DNA of 47,125 nucleotides from Thermoanaerobaculales bacterium (GTDB lineage: Bacteria > Acidobacteriota > Thermoanaerobaculia > Thermoanaerobaculales > Sulfomarinibacteraceae): assembly GCA_025456145.1 (NCBI GenBank), contig JALOLD010000049.1:1-47125 (forward strand), read 5' to 3'. Below the pieces are notes generated by a model that did no database searches, had not been told where the DNA came from, and saw only the letters and a list, made by a program, of their open reading frames with translations. Made by a program: the position numbers and the translations under genes. Within the stretch, counting starts at the first letter, position 1; each line of letters opens with the position of its first letter. Of this stretch, positions 1-10,958 are shown one piece after another.

Positions 1-81
1 CGCAGCCCGCGCTACCGGAACTGCACCACCTGCCACGTCGCGGTCCACGGCTCGAACACGTCGCCGCTGCTGCTCAAGTAG
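1..81 (+). CDS. C-terminal end of a multihaem c-type cytochrome (DmsE/MtrA-like), partial
   Basis: The first 26 codons read in frame from base 1 to a TAG stop and contain one haem-binding CxxCH motif (NCTTCHVAVHGSN) close to the C terminus. A CxxCH followed by a His-Gly-Ser-Asn stretch near the end is typical of DmsE/MtrA-family decahaem cytochromes. The next gene, 11 bp downstream, encodes an MtrB/PioB-like barrel, the usual partner of such a cytochrome, so the two probably form a conduit that carries electrons across the outer membrane. Only the last 26 residues are in the window, so the number of haems and the exact family cannot be judged. Confidence 0.7.
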   Translation, partial: RSPRYRNCTTCHVAVHGSNTSPLLLK

Positions 82-92
82 GGGGTGGATCG

Positions 93-1908
93 ATGAAACT
101 CAATCACCTCTCGATCGCCGCCTTCGCCTGCATCCTCGTGGCCGCCAGCCTGCCAGCAGCCGCCCAGTCGACGTCCTTCGACGTCGAGGTCGGCTACCAG
201 GAGGTCAATGTCCAGGGCAACGAGGGCATGTACCGCACGCAGATCAACCAGTCGGACGGCGTGGTCCTCAACAACCTTTCGGTCAACTTCGTCGACGGTT
301 CGGGCAACGCCGGGTTCGCCGACCGGCTGCGCATCGACGCCTCGGGCTTCGGCGGCGCCCCGGCCGGTCGCTTCCGGCTCGACATGGGGCTCGGCAACGC
401 CTACCGGCTTTCCCTCTTCTACCAGGAGATGGAGAGCTACAGCGCGCTGCCGGCCTACGCCAACCCCCTGCTCGACGACGGCGTCGTCCCCGGCCAGCAC
501 ACCTGGGACCGCGACCGGGACGTCTTCGACCTCCGGCTCGAGCTGCTGCCCGGCGGCACGGTGACCCTTCGCCACGACCTACATCCAGGGGACCATCCTC
601 CAGGGCTGGCGCGAGTTCGACGGCGAAATCCGCGACTCGCTGGCGCCCGGAGAGGGCATCGGCAACGACCCCGGTGTCACCCTCGGCCAGCCGATCGAGC
701 TCGACTCCTTCGACCGCACGACGACGACCGATGTCGAGACCCCGGTCACCACCGTCCACCTCACCGGCCGGCTCGCCGAGACCGCACGCCTCACCGCCTC
801 CTATGTCACCGCCGACGCCGACGGCGACGTCCGGATGAGCGAGCTGCTGTCGGGAAGCCTGGCGTCGTTCCAGATCTCGCGCTTCTTCGCCGGGCTCGAC
901 CAGTCGGTCGAGAGCCGGACCGAGAACCCCTACTGGCGGGGCGAGCTCCGTCTCGACTGGGACATCAGCCACAAGGTCGGGATGAGGCTGGGCTACGAGG
1001 CCCGCCAGCGCGAGCTCGAGGGCTGGACGATGATCTCGAGCCTCTACTCGGACACCCTCAACTTCGGCGGTTTCGACCCGCGCGACATCTCGACCCTCGT
1101 CGAGGCCGAGACCGGGTACGAGCGCGAGGACGACATCGCGACCGTCCGCTTCGATTTCCGCGACCTCGGTGCGTTCTCGCTGTGGGCGGAGTACGCGGTC
1201 GACAACCAGGACCTCGACGTCGCCGCGGACGTCGCCCAGATCGTCCTGCCGGGCGGTCAGGAAGGCGAGTTCGACCGGGAGATCTCGTCGTACAACGTCG
1301 GCGGGTCGGTCGGCATCGGCGGCTTCAAGCTGCTGCTCGATGTCGTCGGCCAGGACGCCGACGACATCGTCATGCGCACCGACTTCAACGACCGGATGAG
1401 GCTTCGCGGTCGGATCGACTGGGCGATCGGCCGGATCCTCCGGGTCCTGCTCACCGCCGAGTCGATCGAGTCCGACAACGATGCCTCGGGGGTCGGCTAC
1501 CAGGCCGAGACCGACCGCTGGGCGGTCGACCTGACCCTGACCCCGACCGACAGCTTCACGCTGCGTGCGGCCTACGACGCCTACAGCACCGACACCGAGA
1601 TCCCGATCCGGGTCCCGCAGAGCTTCGAGATCGTGCCGTCGATCTACGCCGAGGACGCCGAGCTTCTCGAGGGCGGCCTGATGTGGAAGGTCTGGGTCCT
1701 CACCCTCGACGCCGCCTACTCGACCTTCGAGAACACCGGGAGCTTCCCGTTCCAGCTCGACCGGGCCGCCGCCCGCCTGGCGGTCGACCTGTCGAAGCAC
1801 TTCGCGATCGCCGGCGAGTTCGAGAACTGGGACTACAGCGAGGAGGCGTTCCCGATCGCCGACTACGACGCCGACCGCTGGGGCCTGTTCGTGCGCTGGC
1901 GCCAGTAA
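93..1908 (+). CDS. MtrB/PioB-family outer-membrane beta-barrel, interrupted by a frameshift
   Basis: Starts at ATG 93 with a signal peptide (residues 1-24, cleavage near AAAQS) after a GGGGGTGG ribosome site. The N-terminal 160 codons and the last ~444 codons lie in different frames. The first frame reads sensibly to about base 573, and the frame starting at 574 continues (TTYIQGTILQGW) to the TAA at 1906-1908. Skipping one base near 571-574 joins them into a ~604-residue protein of alternating hydrophobic/polar strands ending in an aromatic-rich final strand (WGLFVRWRQ), as expected of a barrel. MtrB/PioB porins sheath an MtrA-type decahaem cytochrome, which matches the gene just upstream. 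The frameshift may be a sequencing or assembly error or a real lesion. Frame and strand are clear; the precise family is inferred from context and barrel features. Confidence 0.7.
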
Positions 1909-1932
1909 CGCCGACCACACCGGACCGATCCG

Positions 1933-1960
1933 ACGGGGGGCCGCCGAGGCCCCCCGTTTT
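1933..1960 (+). terminator. Rho-independent terminator after the porin gene
   Basis: A perfect 10-bp stem (ACGGGGGGCC / GGCCCCCCGT) with a 5-nt loop runs straight into TTTT, 25 bp after the porin stop codon. It ends the cytochrome-porin transcript. Confidence 0.85.
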
Positions 1961-2071
1961 CCGTTGCCGGCTCGACATTGGGGGCTTGAGGGCTCGAGGC
2001 ATCACAGCTGACGCTGGCGATGCCGCCGGGTGGTATTCTCGCCACCGCACCCGCCTGGGGATGCACCGCCC

Positions 2072-3388
2072 ATGACCACCGCCCACCCCCTCACCCAGCG
2101 CCGAATCCTGCTGTTCTGGCTGCCCCTCGCGGCGACCTGGCTGATGATGTCGGTCGAGGGTCCGTTTCTCGCCGCGGTGATCGCCCGGCTCGTCGACCCG
2201 GCCGTCAACCTGGCCGCCTTCGGCGTCGCCTTCGGCTTCGCGCTGTTCGCCGAGGCGCCGGTCATCATGATGATGAGCGCGGCCACCGCGCTGGTCGGCG
2301 ACCGGGCGTCGTACCTGCGGATGCGCGCCTTCACCCACGCCCTCAACGCGGTGGTCACCGCGACGCTGCTCACCCTGTTGATCCCATCAGTCTTCGACTT
2401 CGTCACCGGAAGGCTGATGGGTCTTCCCGGCCAGGTCGCCGATCTGACCTGGCTCGCCCTGGTGATGCTGCTGCCGTGGCCCGGGTCGATCGGGTTCCGC
2501 CGCTTCTACCAGGGCGTGCTCATCCGGCACGGCCAGACCCGCCGGGTCGCCTACGGCACCGTCATCCGGCTCGCTTCGATGGCGTCGGTCGCCTTGACCC
2601 TGGTCCGGCTCGGCGACCTCCCCGGCGCGGTCGTCGGCGCCGCGGCGTTGTCGGCCGGCGTCATGGCCGAGGCGGCGGCCAGCCGGATCATGGCCGGTCG
2701 CGCGGTCCGCTCGCTGATGCTCGAGCCGGCGGTACCCGGCGACCGGACGCTCGAGTGGGCCGAGATCGCCCGCTTCTACCTGCCCCTCGCCCTGACCACC
2801 GTCCTCGCCCTCGGCGTCCACCCCCTGGTCACCCTGTTCGTCGGCCACGGCCGGCTCGCCCTCGAGTCGCTGGCGGTGCTGCCGGTCGTCAACTCGCTGG
2901 TCTTCGTCTTCCGCAGCCTCGGTCTCGCCTACCAGGAGGTCGGGATCGCCCTCATCGGCGACCGGAGCGAGGGCTACCGCGAGCTGCGGCGGTTCGCCTA
3001 CACGCTGGGGCTCGCGACCACAGCCGGCCTCGCCGCGATCGCCTGGACACCGCTCGGCAGGATCTGGTTCGAGGCGATCTCCGGGCTGACGCCGGAGCTC
3101 GCCGGCTTCGCCCTCACGCCGACCAGGATCCTGGTTCTCATCCCGGGGCTCGCGGTCCTGCTGAGCTTCCAGCGCGCGGTGCTGGTCAAGGACCGGCGGA
3201 CCGTCCCGGTGACCGCGGCGACCGTCATCGAGGTCTCAGGCATCGTCGCCGTCCTCGTCGTGGGGGTCTTCGTGCTCGACGCCGTGGGGGTGGTCGCCGC
3301 CGCCGCCGCGCTGCTCGTCGGTCGGTTGGGCGCCAACCTGTACCTGGCGCCGGTGCTCACCCGGAGCGATCGGCCGATCGAGCCCTGA
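2072..3388 (+). CDS. MATE-like multi-pass membrane exporter
   Basis: A 438-residue, strongly hydrophobic protein with about 12 predicted membrane segments and no signal peptide. The sequence (an N-terminal LLFWLPLAATWLMMSVEGPF, a central PLALTTVLALGVHPLVTLFVG) looks like the MOP/MATE superfamily of Na+ or H+ coupled exporters, in a group common in environmental bacteria whose substrate is not known. ATG 2072 is preferred because TGGGGA lies about 10 nt upstream; an in-frame ATG at 2030 would add 14 residues with no hydrophobic or conserved character. It is flanked by a terminator upstream and a 160-bp spacer downstream, so it is probably monocistronic. Family assignment is by overall topology rather than by a diagnostic motif. 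Confidence 0.65.
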   Translation: MTTAHPLTQRRILLFWLPLAATWLMMSVEGPFLAAVIARLVDPAVNLAAFGVAFGFALFAEAPVIMMMSAATALVGDRASYLRMRAFTHALNAVVTATLLTLLIPSVFDFVTGRLMGLPGQVADLTWLALVMLLPWPGSIGFRRFYQGVLIRHGQTRRVAYGTVIRLASMASVALTLVRLGDLPGAVVGAAALSAGVMAEAAASRIMAGRAVRSLMLEPAVPGDRTLEWAEIARFYLPLALTTVLALGVHPLVTLFVGHGRLALESLAVLPVVNSLVFVFRSLGLAYQEVGIALIGDRSEGYRELRRFAYTLGLATTAGLAAIAWTPLGRIWFEAISGLTPELAGFALTPTRILVLIPGLAVLLSFQRAVLVKDRRTVPVTAATVIEVSGIVAVLVVGVFVLDAVGVVAAAAALLVGRLGANLYLAPVLTRSDRPIEP

Positions 3389-3414
3389 TCTCAATCACAA
3401 CTACTGTCGGAATG

Positions 3415-3432
3415 GAGATTTTTCGAAATCTC
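3415..3432. other. AT-rich hairpin in the spacer before the OmpW gene
   Basis: GAGATTT-TTCG-AAATCTC forms a 7-bp stem with a TTCG loop in an AT-rich patch between the exporter stop (3388) and the OmpW start (3548). There is no T-run after it, so it is a poor terminator. A TAGGAT sequence at 3438-3443 could serve as a -10 box, which would make the hairpin an operator overlapping the -35 region. The function is a guess. Confidence 0.3.
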
Positions 3433-3547
3433 TGGTGTAGGATGACGACGACCGCGAGAGATCGGTCGGGGGTGTTCGTTCTTGAGTCTGGGGGCGGTGC
3501 GATGGCCGCACGACGCCCCCGCAACAACCTGGGGGGAGGAAAAACCC

Positions 3548-4189
3548 ATGCGTACCAAGGCCCTGCTCATCGTGATGATCGCCATGCTCGCACTGCCCGT
3601 CGCGGCGGATGCGGGTGACTTCATCCTGCGCCTGCGCGCCATCAACATCAGCCCGGACGAGACGAGCGAGGAGATCGGCGACTTCGGCAGCTATGTCGCG
3701 GTCGACTCGGCGACCGTCCCCGAGGTCGACTTCACCTGGATGTTCGCCTCGACCCTCGGCGTCGAGGTGGTGGCCGCGATCGCCGACCACGACCTCAGCG
3801 CGACCGGTGGCGCGATCAGCGGCGCCGACCTCGGCACGGTGTCGCTGCTTCCGCCGACCGTGGTCCTCCAGTGGCACCCCTTCCCCGAGGGTCTGCTCGA
3901 CTTCTATCTCGGCGCCGGCGTCAACTACACCACCTTCTACGACTACGACCTGTCGGGCACGCTCGCCGGTCTCGGCGTCACCGACATCGACTTCTCCGAC
4001 TCCTTCGGGCTCGCCGGCAACGTCGGCCTGAGCGTCTACCTCGGCGACCACTTCCACTTCAACGGCGACATCAAGTACATCCAGATCTCCACCGACGCCG
4101 ACATCCAGGTCGGCAGCGACACCCTCGACGAGGTCTCGGTCGACATCGACCCGTGGGTGTTCGGCTTCGGTATCGGCTGGAAGTTCTAG
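3548..4189 (+). CDS. OmpW-like small outer-membrane barrel protein
   Basis: A 213-residue protein starting at ATG 3548 after a very strong ribosome site (GGGGGGAGG at about 3532-3540). Residues 1-22 form a signal peptide (MRTKALLIVMIAMLALPVAADA). The mature part resembles the OmpW family in length and in typical pieces: RLRAINISPDE near the N terminus, LPPTVVLQWHPFP in the middle, GAGVNYTTF, and a C-terminal strand ending in Phe (VFGFGIGWKF), the signature of a barrel inserted by the BAM machinery. OmpW proteins are 8-stranded pores for small hydrophobic molecules; the substrate here is unknown. It stands alone, with a strong terminator 24 bp downstream. Confidence 0.85.
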   Translation: MRTKALLIVMIAMLALPVAADAGDFILRLRAINISPDETSEEIGDFGSYVAVDSATVPEVDFTWMFASTLGVEVVAAIADHDLSATGGAISGADLGTVSLLPPTVVLQWHPFPEGLLDFYLGAGVNYTTFYDYDLSGTLAGLGVTDIDFSDSFGLAGNVGLSVYLGDHFHFNGDIKYIQISTDADIQVGSDTLDEVSVDIDPWVFGFGIGWKF

Positions 4190-4212
4190 ATCGATCCGAC
4201 CCGTCACGCTCG

Positions 4213-4240
4213 AAGGGCCACCCACTTGGGTGGCCCTTCT
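4213..4240 (+). terminator. Rho-independent terminator after the OmpW gene
   Basis: A 12-bp inverted repeat (AAGGGCCACCCA / TGGGTGGCCCTT) separated by two bases and followed by CTTCTTC, 24 bp after the OmpW stop. The loop would open to about 4 nt. Confidence 0.8.
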
Positions 4241-4252
4241 TCATCGGCTGTG

Positions 4253-4303
4253 CTTCAATTCTCCCCGGAGATTCCGCGACGGAATCTCCGGGGAGAATTG
4301 AAG
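4253..4303 (+). repeat. Perfect 24-bp inverted repeat ending one base before a start codon
   Basis: The left arm 4253-4276 and right arm 4280-4303 are exact reverse complements separated by only CGA. The right arm contains GGGGAG (about 4290-4295), the only plausible Shine-Dalgarno sequence for the reductase gene, whose ATG is at 4305. If transcribed through, the ribosome site would be buried in a 24-bp helix. The repeat follows the OmpW terminator by only 13 bp. Confidence 0.8.
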
Positions 4304-4304
4304 T

Positions 4305-5300
4305 ATGGAGTACAGGAATCTCGGCAGGTCAGGGTTGAAGATCTCGGCGCTGTCGTACGGCGCCTGGGTGACCTTCGGCCCGCAGATGGACCAGCAGGTG
4401 GCCTCGGAGTGCATGCGCCGCGCCTACGACGCCGGCGTCAACTTCTTCGACAACGCCGAGGTCTACGCCGACGGCGCGGCCGAAGAGATCATGGGCGACG
4501 TGCTCGCCCACAGCGGCTGGGACCGCTCGAGCTATCTCGTCTCGACCAAGATCTTCTGGGCCGGCAGCGGTCCCAACCAGCGCGGTCTGTCGCGCAAGCA
4601 CATCGTCGAGGGGACCGATGCGGCGCTCCGTCGCCTGCGTCTCGACTATGTCGACCTCGTCTTCTGCCACCGTGCCGACCTCCACACCCCGGTCGAGGAG
4701 ACGGTGTGGGCGATGAACCACGTCATCGCGAGCGGCAAGGCCCTCTACTGGGGCACCTCGGAGTGGCCGGCCGACCGGATCGTCGAGGCGGTCCACGTCG
4801 CCCGCCGGGATCACCTCATCCCGCCGACCATGGAGCAGCCCCAGTACAGCATGCTCCACCGCGAGCGGGTCGAGAAGGAGTACCTGCCGCTGTATGACGG
4901 CGCCGGGCTCGGCACGACGATCTGGAGCCCCCTCGCCGGCGGTCTGCTGACCGGCAAGTACAACGAGGGAATCCCGGCCGGATCGCGCGGCGACCTCGAG
5001 GGCTATGAGTGGTTGCGCTCGCGCTACACCGGGGAGAAGGCGCGCGGCCACATCGCCACGGTCCGGATGCTCGCCCCGGTCGCCGCCGAGCTCGGCTGCA
5101 CGCTGGCCCAGCTCGCCATCGCCTGGTGCCTCGCCAACCCCCACGTCAGCACGGTCATCACCGGCGCCTCGCGCCCCGAGCAGGTGACCGAGAACATGGC
5201 GGCGATGGAGGTCCTCGGCCGGCTCTCCCCGGACGTCCTCGAGCGCATCGAGGAGATCCTGGGCAACAGACCGGATCCGGAGCATGATTGGCGATCGTAG
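4305..5300 (+). CDS. Aldo/keto reductase, Kv-beta (AKR6)-like
   Basis: A 331-residue cytosolic NADPH-dependent oxidoreductase of the usual AKR length. The catalytic tetrad is visible: Asp49 and Tyr54 ([11 protein letters not shown]), Lys82 (STKIFW) and His122 (VFCHRAD). A C-terminal cofactor-binding segment with [16 protein letters not shown] is also present. The opening [21 protein letters not shown] and the tetrad context place it with the potassium-channel beta subunit / YghZ group, which reduces aldehydes such as glyceraldehyde 3-phosphate or methylglyoxal. The substrate here is unknown. Its start sits just behind a perfect inverted repeat that could hide the ribosome site. A 110-bp repeat-rich spacer separates it from the next gene. 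Confidence 0.92.
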   Translation: MEYRNLGRSGLKISALSYGAWVTFGPQMDQQVASECMRRAYDAGVNFFDNAEVYADGAAEEIMGDVLAHSGWDRSSYLVSTKIFWAGSGPNQRGLSRKHIVEGTDAALRRLRLDYVDLVFCHRADLHTPVEETVWAMNHVIASGKALYWGTSEWPADRIVEAVHVARRDHLIPPTMEQPQYSMLHRERVEKEYLPLYDGAGLGTTIWSPLAGGLLTGKYNEGIPAGSRGDLEGYEWLRSRYTGEKARGHIATVRMLAPVAAELGCTLAQLAIAWCLANPHVSTVITGASRPEQVTENMAAMEVLGRLSPDVLERIEEILGNRPDPEHDWRS

Positions 5301-5407
5301 TGTTGAGTTTCGAGCTCTTAGTTTTGAGTTTCATCGCACATGACCACCTTCGCCATGGAATCACGTTGCGATGGAAACTAAGAACTAAAAACTAGAAACT
5401 AAAAACT
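5301..5407. repeat. AACTAAA-type short tandem and inverted repeat tract
   Basis: An AT-rich spacer between the reductase and phosphatase genes. The right half (5375-5407) is an array of (A)AACTA/GAACTAAA units. The left half carries the complementary AGTTTTGAGTTTCATCGCA, and TGCGATGGAAACTAAG opposite it completes an imperfect inverted repeat around a ~28-nt loop. The tract ends three bases before ATG 5411, leaving no Shine-Dalgarno sequence for that gene. Confidence 0.75.
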
Positions 5408-5410
5408 GAT

Positions 5411-6118
5411 ATGAAGCTGCTGCTTTTCGACATCGACGGCACGCTGATGCTCTCCGGCGGCGCCGGGCATCGCGCGATCGACCGGGCCTTCGCCGAGCTC
5501 TACGGGATCGCCGGCGCCTTCGGCGACCTCGCACCCGACGGCAAGACCGACCCGCAGATCTTCTGTGAGATCTTCGCCACCCGCGGTCTCGAGATCGCCG
5601 ACCACTCCGCCGCGGTCCGCGAGCTCGCCGAGGTCTATGCGCGTCACATGGCCGCCGAGATGGCGGCCTCGGAGCAGGCCCGCCTCATGCCGGGAGCCGC
5701 CGAGCTCGTCGAGGCCCTGGCCGGCCGCGACGACCTGGCGCTCGGGCTGCTGACCGGGAACTTCGAGACCACCGGCAGGCTCAAGCTCGCCCACTTCGGC
5801 CTCGACCGCCACTTCGCCTTCGGCGCCTTCGCCTCCGACGATGGCGACCGCAACCGGCTGGTCCCGATCGCGGTCGCACGCGCCGAGCGCCACCTCGGTC
5901 GTCGGCTCGGGCTGGGCCGGCACGTCGTGGTCATCGGCGACACCCCGCGCGACGTCGAGTGCGCGCTCGCCCACGGCGCCACCGCGGTCGGCGTCGCCGC
6001 CTCGCGCTACTCGGTCGATGAGCTCTCGGCCGCCGGCGCCCACCATGCTCTACCCAGCCTCGAGGACATCCCGGCGTTCATGGAGGCGATCGAGCGGTGC
6101 CAGGAGAAACAAAGTTAA
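5411..6118 (+). CDS. HAD-superfamily hydrolase, phosphoglycolate phosphatase-like
   Basis: A 235-residue cytosolic phosphatase. HAD motif I is FDIDGT (nucleophile Asp7, acid/base Asp9), motif II is LLTGN (Thr115), and motif IV is GDTPRD (Asp177, Asp181). A helical cap (residues ~17-90) lies between motifs I and II, as in subclass IA enzymes such as Gph and PGMB. The substrate cannot be told from sequence. The start at 5411 is fixed by motif I being only six residues in, although no ribosome-binding sequence precedes it, only the repeat tract. Its TAA stop (6116-6118) lies inside the left arm of a 68-nt palindrome. Confidence 0.88.
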   Translation: MKLLLFDIDGTLMLSGGAGHRAIDRAFAELYGIAGAFGDLAPDGKTDPQIFCEIFATRGLEIADHSAAVRELAEVYARHMAAEMAASEQARLMPGAAELVEALAGRDDLALGLLTGNFETTGRLKLAHFGLDRHFAFGAFASDDGDRNRLVPIAVARAERHLGRRLGLGRHVVVIGDTPRDVECALAHGATAVGVAASRYSVDELSAAGAHHALPSLEDIPAFMEAIERCQEKQS

Positions 6119-6162
6119 CAATCTCGCGCGCGAGGTTGTTAACTTTGTTTCTCCTGGCACCG
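6095..6162. terminator. 68-nt near-perfect palindrome between convergent genes
   Basis: Bases 6095-6128 and 6129-6162 are complementary with a single mismatch (6122/6135) and no loop beyond the centre CTCGCG|CGCGAG. The arms include an unusually AT-rich segment (AACAAAGTTAACAA). It covers the last 24 bases of the phosphatase gene and stops five bases before the end of the converging protease gene, so it is positioned as a bidirectional terminator, with TTTGTTTCTCC on the forward side. Confidence 0.7.
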
Positions 6163-6166
6163 GCAC

Positions 6167-9457
<3,291 letters not shown>

Positions 9458-9645
9458 ACGAACCTCCCCTTCGGCGGACCGCAGGATGGCACACCCTGCG
9501 CGGGGGGTCCAACCCGCCGCCCGCGGCAGGGTCTTCACACCGGCAGGTCCTTGTTGACGGCCACTTCGGCCCCGATTACCCTGAGTGGGTCGACAACCGA
9601 CGACAGGGGAGCTTTCTCGAAATCGACGAGAGAAGGAGGTTGGAT

Positions 9646-10944
9646 GTGAAAAGGCAGATTCTGATCGCCGCGGCGGTGGTGGCGTTGGCGCCGTCGCTCT
9701 CGTGGGGGGCGGGCTTCGCGCTGTTCGAGGCCGGCAACAAGGCACAGGGCATGGGCGGCGCGTTCACCGCGGTCGCCAACGACCCGTCGGCCATGTTCTG
9801 GAACCCCGCCGGCATGGCCTTCGAGACCGGCGAGGGGATGCAGGTCATGGCCGGCGTCATCTTCATCGCACCGTCACAGGACTTCACCGGCTCGGCGCCC
9901 TACCCCGGCGAGGGCTACACCTCGAGCCTGGAGGAGCAGATCTTCTTCCCGCCCCACCTCTACGTGGTCAAGCCGCTCAGCGACACCGTGAACTTCTCGT
10001 TCGGCGTCTTCACCCCGTTCGGCCTCGGCACCGAGTGGCCCGAGGGCTTCGCCGGCCGCTACATCTCGACCAAGGCCGACCTCCAGCTCATCGACATCGG
10101 CGGCCAGGTCTCGTGGGCGCTGTGCGAGAACTTCGCGATCGGCGGCGGCATCGACTACATGATCGCCTCGATCGAGCTCAACCGGGTGGTCCCGCTCTTC
10201 AACCCCTACACCCAGTCGGTGGCCGACGTCGCCACGGTCAAGCTGCAGACCGACGACATGTCCAACAACTCGTGGGCGTGGAACGTCGGATTCCTCGCCA
10301 AGCTCGGCGGCGGCTTCTCGATCGGCGGCATGTACCGGTCCGACTTCACCGTCAAGGGGACGAGCGCCTCGGCCGAGTTCAACCAGATCCCGACCGGCTA
10401 CCCCGACTTCGACGCGGTGGTGGCGGGCGCCCTGCCCTTCGACGAGAACCCCGACGTCTACACCGAGCTCAACTTCCCCGATTTCTGGCAGATCGGGCTC
10501 GCCTGGTCGAACGAGAAGCTGACCATCTCGGGCCAGTACGGCGAGATGGGGTGGAGCGTGTTCGACGAGCTGCGGATCGACTTCCCCGACTACCCCGGGC
10601 TGTCGAGCACCATCGTCGAAAACTACTCCGACTCCGAGCAGTACCGCTTCGGCCTCGAGTGGCAGGCGTCGCCGGTCTGGGCCTTCCGGCTCGGCTATGT
10701 CTTCGACGAGACGCCGCAGCCGCCCGAGTCGATGTCGCCGCTGCTCTCCGACGGCGACCGCGACGGCTACACCGCCGGTCTCGGCTTCGTCTCGAAGAGC
10801 TCGAACTGGGGCTTCGACATCGGCTACGAGTACCTCGTGTTGGAGGAGCGCTCGACCGGCGGCGGGTCATACGACGGCTACGACGGCTTCTACCACGACG
10901 GGGTGGCGCACCTGTTCGGCGCCAGCTTCACGTGGAAGTTCTAG
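9646..10944 (+). CDS. FadL/OmpP1-family outer-membrane transport protein
   Basis: A 432-residue barrel. GTG 9646 is chosen because AAGGAGG (9633-9639) lies 6 nt upstream, whereas the in-frame TTG at 9640 touches the ribosome site. The signal peptide runs to SWGAG, and the mature N terminus has the FadL hatch pattern AGFALFEAGNKAQGMGGAF followed by NDPSAMFWNPAGMAF, the conserved NPAG motif. The C-terminal strand ends in Phe (FGASFTWKF). FadL proteins import hydrophobic compounds such as fatty acids or aromatics by lateral diffusion. It is followed after 14 bp by an exported SGNH hydrolase, so uptake of products of ester hydrolysis is a reasonable joint role. Confidence 0.9.
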   Translation: MKRQILIAAAVVALAPSLSWGAGFALFEAGNKAQGMGGAFTAVANDPSAMFWNPAGMAFETGEGMQVMAGVIFIAPSQDFTGSAPYPGEGYTSSLEEQIFFPPHLYVVKPLSDTVNFSFGVFTPFGLGTEWPEGFAGRYISTKADLQLIDIGGQVSWALCENFAIGGGIDYMIASIELNRVVPLFNPYTQSVADVATVKLQTDDMSNNSWAWNVGFLAKLGGGFSIGGMYRSDFTVKGTSASAEFNQIPTGYPDFDAVVAGALPFDENPDVYTELNFPDFWQIGLAWSNEKLTISGQYGEMGWSVFDELRIDFPDYPGLSSTIVENYSDSEQYRFGLEWQASPVWAFRLGYVFDETPQPPESMSPLLSDGDRDGYTAGLGFVSKSSNWGFDIGYEYLVLEERSTGGGSYDGYDGFYHDGVAHLFGASFTWKF

Positions 10945-10958
10945 GAAGGAGGACGCCC

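Noticed and set aside
283..1920. Reverse-strand open frame opposite the MtrB/PioB gene
   Set aside because: Antisense shadow. The forward-strand reading gives barrel strands and a signal peptide.
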